Below are positions 44,544 to 52,054 of a stretch of 64,000 bases of DNA, in pieces. The notes beneath the pieces are model-generated. The model was not told the DNA's origin and ran no database searches. It worked only from the letters and a program-made list of their open reading frames with translations. Numbering within the stretch: position 1 is the stretch's first letter; the number at the start of each line of letters is the position of its first letter. Position numbers and translations under genes: made by a program. Source of the stretch: Oscillibacter valericigenes (GTDB lineage Bacteria; Bacillota; Clostridia; Oscillospirales; Oscillospiraceae); contig NZ_JAFBIS010000002.1 in assembly GCF_021531435.1 (NCBI RefSeq), forward strand, positions 124,001 through 188,000, read 5' to 3'.

Positions 44544-44762
44544 TTGGCAAAATCCGATATGATTGAAGTGGAAGGTGTTGTGGTGGAAGCCCTGCCCAAC
44601 ACGACGTTCCAGGTTGACATTGGAAATGGACACACGATCTTAGCGCATATTTCCGGAAAACTCAGAATGAATTTCATCAGGATTCTGCCCGGCGATAAGG
44701 TCACGGTGGAGATGTCCCCGTATGACCTGACCCGCGGCCGGATCACCTGGCGCAGCAAGTAA
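44544..44762 (+). CDS. infA: Translation initiation factor IF-1
   Basis: A 72-residue OB-fold factor that occupies the A site during initiation. [20 protein letters not shown] and [20 protein letters not shown] are diagnostic. The start is TTG 44544, seven bases after AGGAGGG, and the protein then matches the standard family length. Confidence 0.97.
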   Translation: MAKSDMIEVEGVVVEALPNTTFQVDIGNGHTILAHISGKLRMNFIRILPGDKVTVEMSPYDLTRGRITWRSK

Positions 44763-44795
44763 GCCAGGCGAAAGTAAAAGACTTGAAACCGCTGA

Positions 44796-44927
<132 letters not shown>

Positions 44928-44953
44928 CATTTAATTGGAGGTGCTTTAAGAGT

Positions 44954-45319
44954 ATGGCACGTATTGCCGGTATTGACCTGCCGAAGGATAAGCGTATCGA
45001 AATCGGCCTCACCTATATCTACGGCATTGGCAGAAAGAGCGCCAAGGACATCCTGGCGCAGACGGGCATCAACCCCGACACCCGCGTCAAGGATCTGACC
45101 GACGCCGAGGAGCAGCAGCTCCGTGACGCCATCGACGCCTATACCGTCGAGGGCGACCTGCGCCGCCAGACCGCACTGGACATCAAGCGCCTGACCGAGA
45201 TCGGCTGCTATCGCGGCATCCGTCACCGCAAGGGCCTGCCTGTCCGCGGCCAGCGCAGCAAGACCAACGCAAGAACCCGCAAGGGTCCCAAGAAGACCAT
45301 TGCGAACAAGAAGAAGTAA
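44954..45319 (+). CDS. rpsM: Ribosomal protein uS13
   Basis: A 121-residue head protein contacting the P-site t[23 protein letters not shown] and the [15 protein letters not shown] tail are typical. GGAGGTG precedes ATG 44954. Confidence 0.98.
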   Translation: MARIAGIDLPKDKRIEIGLTYIYGIGRKSAKDILAQTGINPDTRVKDLTDAEEQQLRDAIDAYTVEGDLRRQTALDIKRLTEIGCYRGIRHRKGLPVRGQRSKTNARTRKGPKKTIANKKK

Positions 45320-45334
45320 GGAGGGAGAACGAAA

Positions 45335-45742
45335 ATGGCAACTGCAAAGGCTTCCGGCGGCAAGAAAGTCATCCGCCGCCGTCGTGAGAAGAAGAACATT
45401 GAGCGTGGCCAGGTCCATATCCGTTCTTCTTTCAACAACACCATGGTGACTGTCACTGATACGCAGGGCAACGCCATTTCCTGGGCCTCCTCCGGTGGCC
45501 TGGGCTTCCGCGGCAGCAAGAAGTCCACTCCTTTCGCTGCCCAGACCGCGGCTGAGACTGCCGCCCGCGCCGCTATGGAGCACGGCCTGAAGACCGTCGA
45601 GGTCTTCGTCAAGGGCCCCGGCCAGGGCCGTGAAGCCGCTATCCGCGCGCTGCAGGCTGTGGGCCTGGAAGTGACCATGATCAAGGACGTCACACCCATC
45701 CCCCACAATGGCTGCCGTCCCCCCAAGCGTCGTCGCGTGTAA
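45335..45742 (+). CDS. rpsK: Ribosomal protein uS11
   Basis: A 135-residue platform protein with [20 protein letters not shown] and the C-terminal [19 protein letters not shown] block. AGGAGGG precedes ATG 45335. Confidence 0.98.
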   Translation: MATAKASGGKKVIRRRREKKNIERGQVHIRSSFNNTMVTVTDTQGNAISWASSGGLGFRGSKKSTPFAAQTAAETAARAAMEHGLKTVEVFVKGPGQGREAAIRALQAVGLEVTMIKDVTPIPHNGCRPPKRRRV

Positions 45743-45766
45743 TCAAAAGAGGAGGTAACAAGCAAT

Positions 45767-46393
45767 ATGGCAAGATATACCGGCGCAGTCTGCCGCCTTT
45801 GCCGCAGAGAGGGCCAGAAGCTCTTCCTGAAGGGCGACCGCTGCTACACGGACAAGTGCTCCATCGAGCGTCGTGGTTACGCTCCCGGCATGCACGGCAA
45901 TGCAAGAAACAAGAAGCTCAGCGAGTATGGCATGCAGCTGCGTGAGAAGCAGAAGGCCAAGCGCTACTATGGCGTTCTGGAGAACCAGTTCCATGACTAC
46001 TTCGAGATGGCCAACAAGAAGGTCGGCATGACCGGCGAGAACCTGCTCAGCATCCTGGAGACCCGTCTGGACAACGTGGCTTACCGCCTGGGCTTCGCCA
46101 TGAGCCGCGCCGAGGCCCGTCAGCTGGTGCTGCACGGCCACTTCACCGTCAACGGCAAGAAGGTCAACATCCCCTCTTACCTCGTGAAGGTGGGCGATGT
46201 GGTGGAGCTGAAGGAAGGCTCCCGCAGCCTGGATAAGTTCAAGGGCTCCCTGGAGGCCAACGCTTCCCGCGTGGTTCCCAAGTGGCTTGAAATGGACAAG
46301 AACAATGTGGCCAAAGTCGTCGCAGAACCCGCCCGCGAGGACATCGATCTTCCCATCGAGGAGCACCTCATCGTCGAGTTGTACTCCAAGTAA
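45767..46393 (+). CDS. rpsD: Ribosomal protein uS4
   Basis: A 208-residue protein that starts 16S rRNA folding. The N-terminal [19 protein letters not shown] holds zinc-ligand Cys, and the S4 RNA-binding fold includes [20 protein letters not shown]. In other bacteria S4 represses the alpha operon; the rpoA ribosome site directly downstream is within a possible pairing structure (46402-46475). Confidence 0.98.
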   Translation: MARYTGAVCRLCRREGQKLFLKGDRCYTDKCSIERRGYAPGMHGNARNKKLSEYGMQLREKQKAKRYYGVLENQFHDYFEMANKKVGMTGENLLSILETRLDNVAYRLGFAMSRAEARQLVLHGHFTVNGKKVNIPSYLVKVGDVVELKEGSRSLDKFKGSLEANASRVVPKWLEMDKNNVAKVVAEPAREDIDLPIEEHLIVELYSK

Positions 46394-46401
46394 TCGGAGG
46401 A

Positions 46402-46475
46402 TACCCTCGAAGATGATACGAACTGTCTGCGGTATGCAGCTTTGCATGGCCGCAATGAGAAGATGAAGGAGGGTA
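46402..46475 (+). promoter_or_regulatory. Possible ribosome-site sequestering structure before rpoA
   Basis: TACCCTC (46402-46408) is complementary to GAGGGTA (46469-46475), which includes the rpoA Shine-Dalgarno sequence AAGGAGGG. A hairpin GCGG...CCGC with an ATGC/GCAT inner stem (about 46430-46454) lies between them. This would allow translational control of rpoA relative to rpsD. Confidence 0.45.
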
Positions 46476-46480
46476 ACTGC

Positions 46481-47431
46481 ATGATCGAAATTGAAAAGCC
46501 CCAGATCGAGTGTATCGAGACCCCGGGCGACGCGACGTACGGCAAGTATGTCGTGGAACCGCTGGAGCGCGGATACGGCACGACTCTGGGCAACGCGCTT
46601 CGCCGCATTATGCTGTCCTCTCTGCCTGGCACCGCTCCCACCACCATCAAGATCGCCGGTGTCCAGCATGAGTTTTCCACGATCCCCGGCGTGAAGGAAG
46701 ATGTGACGGAGATCGTCCTGAACATCAAGGGTCTTCTGACCAAGCTGCACAGCGAGACTGTGAAGACGGTCTATATCGAGGCGGTGGGCCCCTGCAAGGT
46801 CACCGCCGGCGACATCAAGGCCGACGGCGAGGTGGAGATCCTGAATCCCGATATGCACATCGCCACCCTGGACAACGGTGCGACCCTGAACATGGAGATC
46901 ACCCTGTCTCACGGCCGGGGCTATGTGCCCGCTGACCGCAACAAGCCCCAGCAGAACGTCATCGGCACCATCGCCGTAGACTCCATCTACACCCCCGTGT
47001 ACAAGGTGAACTACACCGTGGAGCCTACCCGCGTGGGTACTTCCAGCGACTTCGACAAGCTGACCCTGGAGGTCTGGACCGACGGCACCATCTCCGCCCG
47101 GGACGCTGTGTCTCTGGGCGCCAAGATCCTGTGCGACCACTTCACCCTCTTCACCGACCTCTCTGAGAACGTGGGCAGCAAGCCTACCGTGGTGGAGAAG
47201 GCCGAGGCCCAGCGGGATAAGGTGCTGGAAATGACCATCGAGGAACTGGACCTTTCCGTCCGCAGCTTCAACTGCCTCAAGCGCGCCAACATCAACACCG
47301 TCGAGGACTTGATCTCCAAGACCGAGGACGAAATGATGAAGGTCCGCAACCTGGGCCGCAAGTCCCTGGAAGAGGTCATCAACAAGCTGGCCATGATGGG
47401 TCTGCACCTGGCTGACGAAGAAAACAACTGA
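46481..47431 (+). CDS. rpoA: RNA polymerase alpha subunit
   Basis: A 316-residue subunit. The N-terminal assembly domain has [20 protein letters not shown]; the C-terminal DNA- and activator-binding domain has [18 protein letters not shown] and [12 protein letters not shown]. The start is ATG 46481, after AAGGAGGG; an in-frame ATG at 46442 lacks a ribosome site. Confidence 0.98.
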   Translation: MIEIEKPQIECIETPGDATYGKYVVEPLERGYGTTLGNALRRIMLSSLPGTAPTTIKIAGVQHEFSTIPGVKEDVTEIVLNIKGLLTKLHSETVKTVYIEAVGPCKVTAGDIKADGEVEILNPDMHIATLDNGATLNMEITLSHGRGYVPADRNKPQQNVIGTIAVDSIYTPVYKVNYTVEPTRVGTSSDFDKLTLEVWTDGTISARDAVSLGAKILCDHFTLFTDLSENVGSKPTVVEKAEAQRDKVLEMTIEELDLSVRSFNCLKRANINTVEDLISKTEDEMMKVRNLGRKSLEEVINKLAMMGLHLADEENN

Positions 47432-47483
47432 TTTTATGCCGCGTGTACGCGGCTGACCAAATCCTAACAAGGAGGAAACCGAA

Positions 47484-47828
47484 ATGCCCGGAACTCGGAA
47501 ACTTGGCAAGACCACTGACCAGCGCATGGCGATGCTGCGTCAGCAGGTCACGGATTTCCTGGACAACGGGAAGATGGAGACCACCGTCACCCGTGCCAAG
47601 GAGATCAAGCCCCTGGCTGAGAAGATGATCACCCTCGGCAAGAAGAGCGACCTGGCCGCTTACCGCCAGGCCATGAGCTTCATCACCCGTGAGGACGTCT
47701 GCAAGAAGCTGTTCAAGGAGATCGCTCCCACCTATGCGGAGCGCAACGGCGGCTATACCCGCATCATCCGCACCGGCGTGCGCCGCGGCGACGCTGCGGA
47801 GACCGCCATCATCGAGCTGGTAAAATAA
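47484..47828 (+). CDS. rplQ: Ribosomal protein bL17
   Basis: A 114-residue protein with [40 protein letters not shown] and the usual C-terminus. It ends the superoperon and is followed by a terminator. AGGAGG precedes ATG 47484. Confidence 0.98.
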   Translation: MPGTRKLGKTTDQRMAMLRQQVTDFLDNGKMETTVTRAKEIKPLAEKMITLGKKSDLAAYRQAMSFITREDVCKKLFKEIAPTYAERNGGYTRIIRTGVRRGDAAETAIIELVK

Positions 47829-47845
47829 TTATCACTCCCTGACTC

Positions 47846-47892
47846 AAAAGCCCTTTGCAATGTGTACCTAGGCACATTGCAAAGGGCTTTTT
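47846..47892 (+). terminator. Terminator of the ribosomal superoperon
   Basis: A long perfect stem AAGCCCTTTGCAATGTG / CACATTGCAAAGGGCTT with an eight-base loop and TTTTT. Confidence 0.95.
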
Positions 47893-47969
47893 GAACTGCG
47901 GCGGATTTTTCTTCCCAAATCAGCGGCAGTGTGTTATGATGGGCATAGAGAAAGGGAGGAGGCGGTTTC

Positions 47970-48353
47970 ATGCGGCGGGTGCGGTGCTATGAATGTGGGA
48001 AACGCTACGATTTTGATGTGGATGATTTTTGCCCGAAATGCGGTGCGTTCAACCAGCCTGACAGGGCGTCCCGGATCGATGCCGATGGAAATGTTGTCCG
48101 GGTGGATGGCCTGAATGAGTCGAACCACCGTGGCTCTTTCGTCCATTCGGAACTCCATGAGGAGAATAAAGAGCGCCGGGCCTCCGGATTGTCCAAGGGC
48201 ACCAAGCGGAGTTCCCGGAAAACGGCACAGCCTGCCCTCCACCAAAGGCAAAAACAGGCAGGCTCACAGAGTATTGGGGCGGTCATCAAATGGGTCATTT
48301 TCGCGATCATTGGCCTGAATATCCTCTCCAGTGTCCTCTCCGGATTGTTCTGA
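47970..48353 (+). CDS. Zinc-ribbon protein with C-terminal membrane anchor
   Basis: A 127-residue protein. N-terminal CYECG and CPKCG form a zinc ribbon (residues 6-25); a basic, Ser/Gln-rich linker follows; residues about 105-127 (IKWVIFAIIGLNILSSVLSG) form one transmembrane helix, giving a tail-anchored topology. The function is unknown. GGGAGGAGG precedes ATG 47970, and a TATGAT box lies at 47935. It is distinct from the soluble zinc-ribbon protein at 26196. Confidence 0.72.
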   Translation: MRRVRCYECGKRYDFDVDDFCPKCGAFNQPDRASRIDADGNVVRVDGLNESNHRGSFVHSELHEENKERRASGLSKGTKRSSRKTAQPALHQRQKQAGSQSIGAVIKWVIFAIIGLNILSSVLSGLF

Positions 48354-48363
48354 TACTACTCTC

Positions 48364-48484
48364 CCATTAAAATAAGATATTTTAATGGAACCGCCGCGCT
48401 TTGCGGGTCGGTGCGTCTCATAAGAATCCAACGCGCCGTTGGCGCTATAAAAACAAGACCATTGTCTTGTTTTTAATGGATTCT
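48364..48484. repeat. Multi-hairpin intergenic array
   Basis: Consecutive hairpins at 48364-48388 (10-bp stem), about 48390-48412 (imperfect, GC-rich), 48428-48442 (CCAACG/CGTTGG) and 48449-48474 (11-bp stem). AGAATCCA (48423-48430) can pair with TGGATTCT (48477-48484) as an outer stem. No coding potential is seen. The architecture is like the elements at 780-941 and 31134-31261, but I could not align the sequences. Confidence 0.65.
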
Positions 48485-48505
48485 AGTATGAATACATAAA
48501 ATCAT

Positions 48506-48534
48506 GCCCGTGCCGAAAAGCACGGGCTTTTTTT
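48506..48534 (+). terminator. Intrinsic terminator
   Basis: Stem GCCCGTGC / GCACGGGC, loop CGAAAA, then seven T. It follows the zinc-ribbon gene and the hairpin array and may terminate both. Confidence 0.92.
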
Positions 48535-48620
48535 GATTTTAATTACATTTTTTTGCACCGGTATTTTTCGTCGAACTGCGTAAACTACCTCTGGATTTTT
48601 TGGGCGGGGAGATGTTGCCG

Positions 48621-49337
48621 ATGCGAAAACAAAAGCTGTCTGCGGCTGTATTCGCCGTTTTGACGGCGCTGAGCTGCTGCGGATGCGGAGGATCCGTACC
48701 CTCGGACGCACCAGCGGAGATCCCCGCGTGCGCCTGTTACGTCGCCTTGACATTTGATGACGGCCCCCGGCAGGGAACGACCGGCCGCCTGCTGGATGGC
48801 CTGCGGGAGCGGGGCGCCAGCGCCACTTTTTTTCTGGTAGGGGAAGAAGCGGAAGCAAATCCGGAGCTGGTGAAGCGAATGAAGGCGGAGGGCCACCAGA
48901 TCGGCAACCACACCTGGAGCCATGTGCGGCTGGATGACGCCGCGCCGGATACCATTCGGCAGGAAGTGGGGAAGACAGATGCCCTTTTGACAGATCTGCT
49001 GGGCCCCGGCTCTTATTGGCTGCGCCCGCCCTACGGATTCATTACGCCGGGAACGGAGAAAGAGATCACGGTGCCCATGGTCAAATGGTCGGTGGACCCC
49101 AGGGACTGGGAGAGCCGGGACACGGCGAAGGTGGTACAGGCGGTCCTGCGGGATGTAAAGCCCAACAGCATCATCCTGCTCCACGACATCTATCCTACCT
49201 CGGTGGACGCCGCTTTGCAAATTGTGGATACGCTGCAAGCGCAGGGCTATTGTTTTGTGACAGTGGAAGAGCTGCTCTGCTTGAACAGCATCACGCCGGA
49301 GGCGGGACAGATGTACCGCAGCGGCGATCCGGCATAA
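48621..49337 (+). CDS. Polysaccharide deacetylase (NodB family), probable lipoprotein
   Basis: A 238-residue extracytoplasmic deacetylase acting on peptidoglycan or another N-acetylated glycan. The N-terminal hydrophobic segment ends in a Cys-rich LSCCGC, consistent with lipidation but not a perfect lipobox. All five NodB motifs are visible: TFDDGPRQG, HTWSH, RPPYG, DPRDWE and LLHD. The start is ATG 48621, with GGGGAG about nine bases upstream; ATG 48612 is too close to that site. Confidence 0.9.
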   Translation: MRKQKLSAAVFAVLTALSCCGCGGSVPSDAPAEIPACACYVALTFDDGPRQGTTGRLLDGLRERGASATFFLVGEEAEANPELVKRMKAEGHQIGNHTWSHVRLDDAAPDTIRQEVGKTDALLTDLLGPGSYWLRPPYGFITPGTEKEITVPMVKWSVDPRDWESRDTAKVVQAVLRDVKPNSIILLHDIYPTSVDAALQIVDTLQAQGYCFVTVEELLCLNSITPEAGQMYRSGDPA

Positions 49338-49338
49338 A

Positions 49339-49367
49339 AAAAGAGACGACCCGCAGGCGTCTCTTTT
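49339..49367. terminator. Bidirectional terminator between deacetylase and secG
   Basis: A 10-bp stem AAAAGAGACG / CGTCTCTTTT with a nine-base loop; T-rich in both directions between convergent genes. Confidence 0.92.
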
Positions 49368-49373
49368 CATACA

Positions 49374-49613
49374 TCAACCCAGGATCAGCAGGATCAAGGT
49401 GAGAATCAGGAACACAGCGCCGATCCACTTGGTCGCGCGGGCCAGCTTAGCGTCCATGGTCTTAGCCTTGTTCTTGGCCAGGAAAGAATCAGCCACGCCG
49501 CCGATGGCACCGGACAGGCCAGCGCTCTTGCCGGACTGAACCAGAACAGCCACAATAATAGCGAGGCCGCAAATCAACTGCAGGATCGTAATGATAAGCT
49601 TCAAAGCACCCAT
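49374..49613 (-). CDS. secG: Protein translocase subunit SecG
   Basis: A 79-residue two-helix translocon subunit. Helix 1 is IITILQLICGLAIIVAVLVQ, the conserved linker has SGKSAGLSGAIGG, and helix 2 is WIGAVFLILTLILLIL. The start at 49613 is supported by GGAGG upstream; an earlier in-frame ATG (49631) overlaps that site. Confidence 0.93.
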   Translation of the reverse strand: MGALKLIITILQLICGLAIIVAVLVQSGKSAGLSGAIGGVADSFLAKNKAKTMDAKLARATKWIGAVFLILTLILLILG

Positions 49614-49672
49614 AGGGAAAACCTCCAACATTCACTTGTGTCAAAGCACAAAAAGTCGTTTCACAGGTAGCT

Positions 49673-49701
49673 ATCATATCATAGTTATGCGGTGTTTTCA
49701 A
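49673..49701 (-). promoter_or_regulatory. Promoter of secG
   Basis: On the minus strand TTGAAA (49701-49696), 17-base spacer, TATGAT (49678-49673). Confidence 0.8.
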
Positions 49702-49777
49702 GGGGAATTTACAAAAAAGCAGAGAATTTCCTGAATTGTATGCTGTAGTGCTCCAGTTAAAAAAATGAGAAAATGTG

Positions 49778-49789
49778 GAACAAATGTTT
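49778..49789. promoter_or_regulatory. LexA (SOS) box before lexA
   Basis: GAACAAATGTTT fits GAACRNRYGTTY at all positions and overlaps the -35 of the lexA promoter, the expected arrangement for autorepression. Confidence 0.88.
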
Positions 49790-49816
49790 GCAATCCGCAA
49801 ACAGCTATGATATAAT
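49788..49816 (+). promoter_or_regulatory. Promoter of lexA
   Basis: TTGCAA (49788-49793), 17-base spacer, TATAAT (49811-49816). An extra inverted repeat GTTTGC / GCAAAC spans 49786-49802. Confidence 0.82.
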
Positions 49817-49847
49817 AATGCCGAATTATAAGGCGAGGAGGTCAGTT

Positions 49848-50438
49848 ATGGCGGAGCTTTCTCATATGCAGCAGAAAATTTACGATTATATTGCCTCCTG
49901 TATCCGGGAGCAGGGGTATCCTCCTTCCGTTCGGGAGATCGGAGAGGCGGTGGGCCTGAAATCGCCTTCCACGGTCCATTTTCATCTGAAACACCTGGAG
50001 GAAGCCGGCGTGATCGAGAAAGGCGCCGGGAAAGGCCGCGCCATTGCGCTGACCGAGCCTGAACCGCTGAAGAATCAAGTGCCCATTGTGGGCAATGTGG
50101 CGGCGGGCAGCCCGATCCTCGCGCAGGAGTGCATTGAGGACTACCTGACTTTCGATACAGATGGCCCCAATAATGAGTATTTTGCCCTGCGGGTGCGGGG
50201 AGAGTCTATGCTGAACGCCGGTATCCTGCCGGGCGATCTGGTGGTCGTCCACCGGCGGCAGACGGCCAATAACGGTGAGATCGTGGTTGCCATGATCGAC
50301 GATGAAGCCACCGTAAAGCGGTTTTCCAGGCAGAACGGCCACATCTGGCTTTTGCCGGAAAATGAGGCGTATTCTCCCATTGACGGAACTTACGCGCAAA
50401 TTCTTGGAAAAGTGGTCGCCGTTGTACGGCGGTATTGA
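49848..50438 (+). CDS. lexA: SOS repressor LexA
   Basis: A 196-residue repressor-protease. The N-terminal winged-helix domain (about 1-68) has GYPPSVREIGEAVGLKSPST; the cleavage site is A86-G87 in VAAGSP; the catalytic dyad is S120 (GESM) and K157 (ATVKRF). The start is ATG 49848, seven bases after GAGGAGG. Its operator is the box at 49778, and an identical type of box precedes the recA operon at 2579. Confidence 0.97.
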   Translation: MAELSHMQQKIYDYIASCIREQGYPPSVREIGEAVGLKSPSTVHFHLKHLEEAGVIEKGAGKGRAIALTEPEPLKNQVPIVGNVAAGSPILAQECIEDYLTFDTDGPNNEYFALRVRGESMLNAGILPGDLVVVHRRQTANNGEIVVAMIDDEATVKRFSRQNGHIWLLPENEAYSPIDGTYAQILGKVVAVVRRY

Positions 50439-50467
50439 TAAAAGCGGGAGCGAAGCTCCCGCTTTTA
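50439..50467. terminator. Bidirectional terminator between lexA and sigK
   Basis: Stem TAAAAGCGGGAGC / GCTCCCGCTTTTA with a GAA loop; the sigK stop codon lies at its right edge. Confidence 0.93.
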
Positions 50468-51169
50468 TTTGTGGTGGGTATCGGGCGTATCATCCAGTTC
50501 TGCCCGCAGCTTTTCCAGCGCCCGCTTTTCAATGCGGGATACATAGCTCCGCGAGATGCCGAACGTGGCGGCGACCTCCCGCTGTGTCAGAGGAATGGTG
50601 CCTCCCAGACCGTAGCGCAGGCGGATGATCTCCGCTTCCCGGGCGGTCAGCCGTTCCTGCACCAGCCTGCGGACCTTCTCGGCGCTGTCCCGATCGTGGA
50701 GGTCCTCCAGCATGGTGTCGTCCACACCCACCACATCCATCAGCTGCAAAGCGTTGCCCTCCTTGTCCATGTCAATTGAATCGGACAGAGAAACCTCGCC
50801 CTGCAGCTTTTTCTGCGCCCGGAAATACATTAAGATCTCATTTTCAATACACCGGGCGGCGTAAGTGGCCAGCTTAGCACCCTTGGAGGGGTCAAAGCTG
50901 GAGATGCCTTTGATGAGCCCGATGGTCCCAATGGAGATCAGATCCTCCTGGTCGGCGCTCTGTACGTAATATTTTTTGATGATATGGGACACCAGACGCA
51001 AATTGTGCTCGATCAGAACGTTCCGGGCCTCCTGGTCGCCCCGGGCATAGCGCTCCAGCCACATCCGTTCCTCGGCGGCGGAAAGAGGCTTTGGGAATGA
51101 CCCGCCCCCGGACAGACGCAGGGAAAACAGCAAGGAATTGGCGAATATCAGCAGCGCGGCAGACAGCAT
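50465..51169 (-). CDS. sigK: Sporulation sigma factor SigK (pro-form, uninterrupted)
   Basis: A 234-residue sigma-70-family factor for late mother-cell gene expression during sporulation. A hydrophobic N-terminus (LSAALLIFANSLLFSLRL) corresponds to the pro-sequence removed by SpoIVFB-type proteolysis in Bacillus. Region 2 contains EHNLRLVSHIIKKYY, DLISIGTIGLIKGISSFDP and KLATYAARCIENEILMYFRA; region 4 ends in TQREVAATFGISRSYVSRIE. The frame is continuous, so no skin element splits it. GAGAGGGGGG precedes the start. A SigE-like promoter candidate lies upstream. Confidence 0.92.
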   Translation of the reverse strand: MLSAALLIFANSLLFSLRLSGGGSFPKPLSAAEERMWLERYARGDQEARNVLIEHNLRLVSHIIKKYYVQSADQEDLISIGTIGLIKGISSFDPSKGAKLATYAARCIENEILMYFRAQKKLQGEVSLSDSIDMDKEGNALQLMDVVGVDDTMLEDLHDRDSAEKVRRLVQERLTAREAEIIRLRYGLGGTIPLTQREVAATFGISRSYVSRIEKRALEKLRAELDDTPDTHHK

Positions 51170-51187
51170 AGAATCCCCCCTCTCGAC

Positions 51188-51217
51188 AATCTATGCGGCG
51201 GAGGGAAGTCCCTATGC
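51188..51217 (-). promoter_or_regulatory. Candidate SigE-type promoter of sigK
   Basis: On the minus strand GCATAGG (51217-51211), 15-base spacer, CATAGATT (51195-51188), resembling SigE -35 (ATA core) and -10 (CATAnnnT) elements. The -10 lies 19 bases before the sigK start. Confidence 0.4.
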
Positions 51218-51224
51218 CGCCTCT

Positions 51225-51253
51225 TTGCGTTTCCGGCGGAAGTGTGCTATACT
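51225..51253 (+). promoter_or_regulatory. Promoter of the GIY-YIG/PNPOx gene
   Basis: TTGCGT (51225-51230), 17-base spacer, TATACT (51248-51253). Confidence 0.75.
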
Positions 51254-51281
51254 GTTCCGGAGACAGGAAGGGGGCGGTGAA

Positions 51282-52001
51282 GTGGCCTGGTATGTGTATA
51301 TGCTCCGGTGCGGGGATGGCTCCCTATATACCGGCTGCACCGACAATGTGGCCCGGCGGCTGGCGGCGCACCAGAGCGGCAAGGGCGCCAAATACACCCG
51401 CAGCCGCCCGCCGGTCTCCCTGGCATATCAGGAGGAGCTGCCGGACAAACCGGCGGCCCTGCGGCGGGAGGCGGCCATCAAGCGGCTGACCCGCCCGCAG
51501 AAGCTAAAGCTGATCGCGGGAAAGGAACGGTGCGCAATGCGGGAAATGCGGAGAAAAGAGCGGCAGATCACGGAAGAGGAAGCCTGGGCGGTGGTGGACA
51601 AGTGTGAATACGCCTTCCTGGCCATGACGGCGGAGGACGGCACGCCCTACGGCCTGCCGGTGACCATCGTCCGGGAGGGGCGGAATGTTTACTTTCACAG
51701 CGCCATGGAGGGCCGGAAGGTGGAGTGCCTGCGGCGGCAGCCCCGGGTGTGCCTCACCTGCGTGGGAGACACCGCCATCCAGCAGGACCGGTTCACGACC
51801 CTGTATGAGTCTGCTGTGGCCTTTGGAACGGCCTCTGAGGTGACAGAGGACCAGGATAAGGTCCGTGCCCTGCGGCTCCTGTGCCAGCGGCATACGCCGG
51901 ACAATATGGCGGATTTTGACCGTGCCGTTCAGACCAGCCTGGCGCGGACAGGCATCTGGAAAATAACCGTGGAGGAAATGACGGGCAAGGCAAAACGGTA
52001 A
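51282..52001 (+). CDS. GIY-YIG nuclease domain fused to a PNPOx-like flavin-binding domain
   Basis: A 239-residue protein. Residues 1-80 are a UvrC/YhbQ-type GIY-YIG nuclease domain: WYVYMLRCGDGSLYTGCT, then the NVARRLAAHQSGKGAKYTR and KLTRPQKLKLI-like elements. Residues about 88-239 form a pyridoxamine-phosphate-oxidase-like split barrel with AFLAMTAEDGTPYGLPVTIV and VYFHSAMEGRKVECL, as in small FMN-binding or nitroimidazole-reductase-like proteins. No stop separates them. The start is GTG 51282 after GGAAGGGGG. An internal start (ATG 51538 or 51547) could yield the second domain separately. Confidence 0.85.
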   Translation: MAWYVYMLRCGDGSLYTGCTDNVARRLAAHQSGKGAKYTRSRPPVSLAYQEELPDKPAALRREAAIKRLTRPQKLKLIAGKERCAMREMRRKERQITEEEAWAVVDKCEYAFLAMTAEDGTPYGLPVTIVREGRNVYFHSAMEGRKVECLRRQPRVCLTCVGDTAIQQDRFTTLYESAVAFGTASEVTEDQDKVRALRLLCQRHTPDNMADFDRAVQTSLARTGIWKITVEEMTGKAKR

Positions 52002-52013
52002 TAGCAAAAATGG

Positions 52014-52045
52014 AACGCCCCCGGCAGAATTGCCGGGGGCGTTTT
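52014..52045. terminator. Terminator between convergent genes
   Basis: A perfect 13-bp stem AACGCCCCCGGCA / TGCCGGGGGCGTT with a GAAT loop and TTT. Confidence 0.92.
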
Positions 52046-52054
52046 GCGCGATCT

